Shown in pieces: positions 14,874 to 16,705 of a DNA stretch of 16,705 nucleotides. A program made the translations under genes and the position numbers. Source of the stretch: Treponema sp. (lineage in GTDB: Bacteria; Spirochaetota; Spirochaetia; Treponematales; Breznakiellaceae). How positions within the stretch are numbered: position 1 is the first letter of the stretch; each line of letters begins with the position of its first letter. The stretch spans positions 1 to 16,705 of the forward strand of contig JAISPH010000162.1 in NCBI GenBank assembly GCA_031275035.1, written 5' to 3'. The notes below the pieces were generated by a model that was not told the origin of the DNA, searched no databases, and saw nothing but the letters and a program-made list of their open reading frames with translations.

Positions 14874-15737
14874 ATGTCATATGTCAGACTTGAAAATGTA
14901 ACATACATGTATCCTTATACGGAAAAAAAGGCGCTGGATGGTATAAGCTATGAGTTTAATAAGGGCGTATTTTACGGCATTATTGGCCAGAATGGCGGCG
15001 GCAAGACTACGCTGTGCAATGTTGTCCGGGGTCTTATTCCTCATTTTTACCATGGCGATCTGAGCGGAGATGTAATTGTTGACGGTACGGATGTCAGAGA
15101 ATGGGATACCGGCGATCTTCCGGTTAAAATAGGGTACGTATTCCAAAATCCGTTTACGCAGATCAGCGGGGTTAAGGAAACGGTTTTTGAAGAAATAGCT
15201 ATGGGCCTTGAAAACCTGGGAGTGGAGAAAAAGGAAATTATAAGACGGGTTATTGAGGTAAGTGAAAAGGTTAATGTTAACGAGCTTCTCGAAAAGAATC
15301 CCAATGCTCTCTCGGGCGGTCAGCGGCAGCGCGTGGCCTTTGCGTCCATTATCATAATGGATCCGGAAATGCTTATTATTGATGAACCTACAAGTCAGCT
15401 TGATCCGCGGGGAACTGAAGATGTCTTCAAAATAATAGATACCCTCAAACAAAACGGTAAAACCATAATACTTGTCGAACACAAAATTAACCTTATTGCG
15501 CGCTATTGTGATGAGCTTATTGTAATGAAAGATGGAAAGATTATTGCTAATGACAAAACGGCAAAGGTGCTGACTGATCCGGGTATTAGGGAAAACGGCG
15601 TTAATATTCCTGATGTAACAAAATTTGGTTATGCGATGGAGCGGGCAAATAAACCCCTGGATCATATACCTATCACCGTTGATGAAACGGTTTTGCTTAT
15701 CTCTAACATGCAAGGCGGGAACCAAAGTGGCAATTGA
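14874..15737 (+). CDS. ecfA: ECF transporter ATPase, first subunit (canonical EcfA)
   Basis: This ABC ATPase of 287 residues has every catalytic motif intact: Walker A GQNGGGKTT (38-46), Q-loop Gln91 (YVFQNP), signature LSGGQ (146-150), Walker B with Glu171 (MLIIDEP) and the switch His203 (LVEHK). It should form a heterodimer with the next gene product and drive substrate release from the S component through EcfT. The ATG at 14874 has GGAGG (14859-14863) 10 bases upstream, inside the last codons of ecfT. Its end overlaps the second ATPase gene by 11 bases. The C-terminal extension after about residue 240 is of the CbiO/EcfA kind. Confidence 0.93.
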   Translation: MSYVRLENVTYMYPYTEKKALDGISYEFNKGVFYGIIGQNGGGKTTLCNVVRGLIPHFYHGDLSGDVIVDGTDVREWDTGDLPVKIGYVFQNPFTQISGVKETVFEEIAMGLENLGVEKKEIIRRVIEVSEKVNVNELLEKNPNALSGGQRQRVAFASIIIMDPEMLIIDEPTSQLDPRGTEDVFKIIDTLKQNGKTIILVEHKINLIARYCDELIVMKDGKIIANDKTAKVLTDPGIRENGVNIPDVTKFGYAMERANKPLDHIPITVDETVLLISNMQGGNQSGN

Positions 15738-16521
15738 ACTTCAGAATGTAACTTTTATTTATCCGGGGGGCGTTGTTGCCAATAAGGATATATCCCTGAA
15801 GATTGGCGATAATGAACGCGTGGCAATAGTAGGACAAAACGGCGCCGGCAAGACAACCTGTGTAAAGCTTATGAATGCATTGTATAAGCCGGCAAGCGGT
15901 ATCGTTCTGATAAACGGAGTCAATACCAAGAAATGTACAACCGCGCAGATTGCGAAAACGGTTGGATATGTGTTTCAGAATCCAGATGATCAGATATTCA
16001 ACAATAAGGTCATTGCCGAACTTGAATATATGCCCAAGTATTTTAAAATTCAACCGGAAGAGATAAGACGCAGGGTTGAGGAATATACAAGATTGACACA
16101 GATCGAAGAGTACCTTAAACAAAACCCCTATGATATCCCTTTTTCGATACGCAAATTTATAACAATTGCGGCAATTCTTTGCGCGGAACCCCGTTATGTT
16201 ATTTTGGATGAGCCGACCGCCGGCCAGGACAGCCGGGGCGTTAAAATCCTTGAGGATATTATGGATTTTCTTGGCAGCAAAGGCGTCGGCGTTATCACAA
16301 TAACCCATGACATGGAATTTGTTGCTGCAAACTTCAAAAGGGTTATTGTCATGGCTCATGCGAATGTTATTGCCGACAGCGATGCGAGGGATATTTTCTG
16401 GAACGAATCCGTGGTAAAGGAAGCAAGCATATGTCAGCCCCAAATAACCGAACTTGCCCGGAGACTTAATGTGAATGAAAAAATACTGTTTTATGATGAA
16501 ATGGTATCGTTGTTGACTTGA
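15727..16521 (+). CDS. ecfA': ECF transporter ATPase, second subunit with degenerate ABC signature (EcfA')
   Basis: This is the second ABC ATPase, 264 residues from a GTG at 15727 (AAGGCGGGA at 15712-15720, 6 bases upstream). Walker A (GQNGAGKTT, 36-44), Q-loop (YVFQNP), Walker B (YVILDEPTAG, Glu162) and the switch His194 (TITHD) are intact. Where LSGGQ should stand the protein reads PYDIPFSIRKFITIAA (134-149), so the signature motif is lost. In the heterodimer, the site made from EcfA Walker A and the EcfA' signature would be defective, while the site made from EcfA' Walker A and the EcfA LSGGQ remains complete. I believe related ATPases share a FS-x-RKF variant here, but this is from memory. 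The 11-base overlap with ecfA points to coupled translation and equal amounts. Confidence 0.9.
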   Translation: MAIELQNVTFIYPGGVVANKDISLKIGDNERVAIVGQNGAGKTTCVKLMNALYKPASGIVLINGVNTKKCTTAQIAKTVGYVFQNPDDQIFNNKVIAELEYMPKYFKIQPEEIRRRVEEYTRLTQIEEYLKQNPYDIPFSIRKFITIAAILCAEPRYVILDEPTAGQDSRGVKILEDIMDFLGSKGVGVITITHDMEFVAANFKRVIVMAHANVIADSDARDIFWNESVVKEASICQPQITELARRLNVNEKILFYDEMVSLLT

Positions 16522-16531
16522 GAAACCGGTA

Positions 16532-16705
16532 ATGGAATACATTGTTACGGCGTGGACACTTATCAATGATCTCCATTTTGCCGACGGATCAGTTATAAAG
16601 GGTGTACTGGGCGGGGGGGTATATTGTCTTGCCGGCATAAAACCCTTTTGTGACAATGTGGGTTACGTATCATCAGTTGGCGGGGATTTTTTCGACCTAC
16701 TTGGA
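16532..16705 (+). CDS. PfkB-family carbohydrate/nucleoside kinase (partial, cut by window end)
   Basis: The first 58 codons of a gene begin at the ATG 10 bases after the end of the second ATPase gene. The sequence has the N-terminal pattern of the ribokinase/PfkB family, with GGGVYCLAGIKPF and VGYVSSVGGDFFDLLG corresponding to the substrate-binding glycines and the start of the first Rossmann-like strands. The catalytic DTxGAGD region lies beyond the window. It is likely the next operon gene and would phosphorylate a sugar- or nucleoside-like product of the imported compound. Substrate specificity cannot be told from this fragment. The ribosome-binding site (GAGAAACCGG) is weak, so translation may depend on the preceding gene. 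Confidence 0.72.
   Translation, partial: MEYIVTAWTLINDLHFADGSVIKGVLGGGVYCLAGIKPFCDNVGYVSSVGGDFFDLLG

Noticed and set aside
14877..15725. Minus-strand open frame of 282 codons opposite ecfA
   Set aside because: The plus strand has a complete ABC ATPase with every motif. The antisense product has no recognisable pattern and no ribosome-binding site.
1..16705. CRISPR arrays, tRNA or rRNA genes, insertion sequences
   Set aside because: I looked for regularly spaced repeats, tRNA-like cloverleaf segments and transposase motifs and saw none.

Overview
This window looks like a piece of the chromosome of an anaerobic bacterium. The mix of a YesM/LytS-type sensor kinase paired with a sugar-binding protein, an iron-sulfur NADPH-type glutamate synthase and a dedicated ECF vitamin/nutrient transporter would fit a host-associated spirochaete (Treponema-like) or a Bacillota-type anaerobe. 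That assignment is inference from gene content and style only; no rRNA or other marker gene is present.

Left part (1-2532, minus strand, visibly GC-rich): a sensory operon. It runs from a strong promoter through a membrane-anchored periplasmic sugar-binding-like protein into a two-TM HAMP histidine kinase, then into the first codons of a third gene that leaves the window. Both junctions are 4-nt ATGA overlaps. No permease or transporter ATPase is present in this operon, so the binding protein is more likely the ligand-sensing part of the kinase than part of an importer. The model resembles XylFII-LytS-YesN.

Middle (2602-8975, plus strand, GC-rich): a divergent gltB-gltD operon encoding the two subunits of glutamate synthase (ammonium assimilation with glutamine synthetase). 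All expected cofactor ligands are visible. An intrinsic terminator with no obvious upstream gene sits between the divergent promoters.

Boundary (8976-9426): about 450 bases without a gene. It holds a long bidirectional terminator hairpin, a small nested dyad of unknown role, a near-consensus promoter and a perfect 18-bp LacI-type palindrome. From here to the end the DNA is clearly more AT-rich and codon use changes.

Right part (9427-16705, plus strand): one compact operon-like cluster of GATase1-like protein, M20 metallohydrolase, M24 metallohydrolase, LacI-family regulator, ECF S component, EcfT, EcfA, EcfA' with an aberrant ABC signature, and the start of a PfkB-family kinase. The simplest reading is a substrate-inducible system. 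A small molecule enters through the dedicated ECF transporter, is cut or deacylated by the two metallohydrolases, and a product is phosphorylated by the kinase. The encoded LacI-family protein would control everything from the single operator in the leader. The substrate cannot be read from the sequence. This cluster is the best candidate for an undescribed system here.
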